From Clostridia bacterium (GTDB lineage Bacteria; Bacillota; Clostridia; Oscillospirales; Butyricicoccaceae): a stretch of 14,424 bases of DNA. The position numbers were made by a program, and so were the translations under genes. The stretch is taken from the NCBI GenBank assembly GCA_900763355.1, contig CAAFJY010000074.1, forward strand, positions 1 to 14,424, read 5' to 3'. Under the pieces are notes generated by a model. The model was given only the letters and a program-made list of their open reading frames with translations, searched no databases and was not told the DNA's origin. Positions 13,498-14,424 of this stretch are shown here, piece after piece (position 1 is the stretch's first letter; each line of letters opens with the position of its first letter).

Positions 13498-14145
13498 ATG
13501 AATCTGAGCACGGTCTGCGTCCCAAAGGCGCGGGAGCTGCCCGAGGGCTTCGTCTACATCGACGAGCTCATCGAGGACTGCATCATCGACGCCAAATATG
13601 CCGGGACCGATAATTTTATGGGCCGCCCCGCCGACGGGTACGAGCAGCCCCTGGTGGTCATGACCCGCGAAGCGGCCGAGGGCTGCATCAAGGCCGCCGA
13701 CATCCTGCGGAAGCAGGGCTATGTCCTCAAGTTCTACGATGCCTACCGGCCCCAACGGGCGGTGGACGATTTTTGCCGCTGGGGGGACGATGTGGCCGAC
13801 CAGCGCCGCAAGCCCATCCAGTATCCCAACGTGGAAAAGGCCAAAATGTTCGACGAGGGCTACATCGCCCGCCGCTCGGGCCACACCCGGGGCAAGGCGG
13901 TGGATCTCACCATCGTGGACATGAAGACCCATCAGGATGTGGACATGGGCTCCATCTTTGACTACATGGACGAGCGCAGCTGGCCCGACTGCCCCGACGT
14001 GACCCCGGAGCAGCACAAAAACCGCTATATCCTCCGGGAGGCCATGCTGGCCTCGGGCTTCACCCCCTATGAGTGCGAGTGGTGGCACTTCAACGTCTCC
14101 CCGGAGCCCTATCCCGATACCTATTTCGATTTTCCCATTCGCTGA
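13498..14145 (+). CDS. VanX-like D-alanyl-D-alanine dipeptidase (peptidase family M15)
   Basis: This 215-residue protein has the complete M15D/VanX active site. R84 lies in FYDAYRPQRAV, SGHTRGKAVD supplies zinc ligands H129 and D136, and ECEWWHF supplies the base E194 and ligand H197. The H-x6-D and E-x2-H spacings equal those of VanX (H116/D123, E181/H184). It hydrolyses D-Ala-D-Ala. In van operons this removes the vancomycin target, but no vanH, vanA or vanRS lies in the window, so a housekeeping role in recycling cell-wall dipeptide is more likely. No signal peptide is seen. The ATG at 13498 is chosen because GGGAG (13484-13488) is 9 bases away; the in-frame TTG at 13492 is too close. It has its own promoter. 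Confidence 0.92.
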   Translation: MNLSTVCVPKARELPEGFVYIDELIEDCIIDAKYAGTDNFMGRPADGYEQPLVVMTREAAEGCIKAADILRKQGYVLKFYDAYRPQRAVDDFCRWGDDVADQRRKPIQYPNVEKAKMFDEGYIARRSGHTRGKAVDLTIVDMKTHQDVDMGSIFDYMDERSWPDCPDVTPEQHKNRYILREAMLASGFTPYECEWWHFNVSPEPYPDTYFDFPIR

Positions 14146-14153
14146 TCGCTGTC

Positions 14154-14408
14154 GCAAAATCGCTTCGCTGGATTTTGCTTTCCCCACAAAAGCTCAGCTT
14201 TTGTGGGGACCCCTTTTTCTGGATAGGCTTCGGTCGCCCGATTTACGGGCTTCCTGCGCCCCACGCCGCACTGGCGGCGCGGCCCAGAAGGGCCGTGGCT
14301 GCGATGCAGCCCTTGTTCGGCCCCGGCCTGCGGGCCGGTTTCGCGGTTTTCCTGCGGGAAAACACGCGGGTTACGGTGTTTTTTCCCGGCGCATGTCCGT
14401 GAAAAAAC
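14154..14408. repeat. Row of nine short perfect hairpins in a gene-free region
   Basis: No gene is seen from 14146 to the right edge. Instead perfect inverted repeats follow one another: 14154-14161/14171-14178 (8 bp), 14181-14193/14197-14209 (13 bp), 14236-14240/14246-14250 (5 bp), 14264-14269/14274-14279 (6 bp), 14280-14285/14290-14295 (6 bp), 14297-14302/14306-14311 (6 bp), 14323-14328/14333-14338 (6 bp), 14346-14352/14357-14363 (7 bp) and 14378-14385/14401-14408 (8 bp). The arms differ in sequence, but most loops are 3-5 bases and the seventh and eighth share the tip CCTGCGGG. Whether this is an RNA, a repeat element or folded DNA is unknown. Confidence 0.6.
14181..14218 (+). terminator. 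Terminator-like hairpin after the dipeptidase gene
   Basis: TCCCCACAAAAGC (14181-14193) and GCTTTTGTGGGGA (14197-14209) form a perfect 13-bp stem with a TCA loop, followed after CCCC by TTTTT (14214-14218). The offset T tract makes it a probable rather than classic terminator. It is also the strongest member of the hairpin row described next. Confidence 0.55.
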
Positions 14409-14424
14409 GATAGATTCAAAAAAG

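Noticed and set aside
13498..14145. Part of a vancomycin-resistance operon
   Set aside because: No vanH, van ligase, vanR or vanS gene is present in the window, and the dipeptidase has its own promoter.
14154..14408. CRISPR array
   Set aside because: The inverted repeats are not copies of one repeat, have no constant spacer length, and no cas gene is near.

Overview
The window looks like a chromosomal stretch of a GC-rich, endospore-forming member of the Clostridia, probably of the Oscillospiraceae type. The reasons are the sporulation genes spoIID, spoIIQ, dpaA and dpaB, strong GGAGG-type ribosome binding sites, TTGACA/TATAAT-type promoters, and a high-GC codon choice that looks even across the genes. 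No transposase, integrase, phage gene, tRNA, rRNA or CRISPR array is visible. The placement is inferred from gene content only.

Layout. Positions 1-390 hold the start of a minus-strand XRE-type regulator with a membrane anchor, cut by the left edge. Positions 571-777 (minus) encode a 68-residue four-cysteine protein. It is divergent from a plus-strand pair: a PIG-L/LmbE-type deacetylase (954-1772) and a large TetM-like translational GTPase fused to a C-terminal YacP/Rae1-type NYN nuclease domain (1823-4477). A bidirectional terminator separates these from a minus-strand MATE exporter (4592-5992), which is divergent from a LysR-type regulator (6117-7028). A minus-strand eight-helix membrane protein of unknown function (7090-7911) is divergent from spoIID (8023-9054) and spoIIQ (9098-9871). 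spoIIQ has its own near-perfect sigma-F promoter overlapping the spoIID stop codon. On the minus strand follow murC (10536-11906) and, 4 bases downstream, a tyrosine-phosphatase-like gene (9956-10531). On the plus strand come the overlapping dipicolinate synthase genes dpaA and dpaB (12090-13399) and a VanX-like D-Ala-D-Ala dipeptidase (13498-14145). The last 270 bases hold no gene but a dense row of nine short perfect hairpins.

How they fit together. spoIID and spoIIQ act in engulfment: SpoIID cuts peptidoglycan from the mother-cell side, and SpoIIQ forms the forespore half of the channel. dpaAB makes dipicolinic acid for the spore core. murC and the D,D-dipeptidase belong to peptidoglycan precursor metabolism. 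The MATE/LysR pair is a typical regulated exporter module. The most unusual items are the ribosome-protection-like GTPase fused to an A-site-nuclease-like domain and the hairpin array at the right end.
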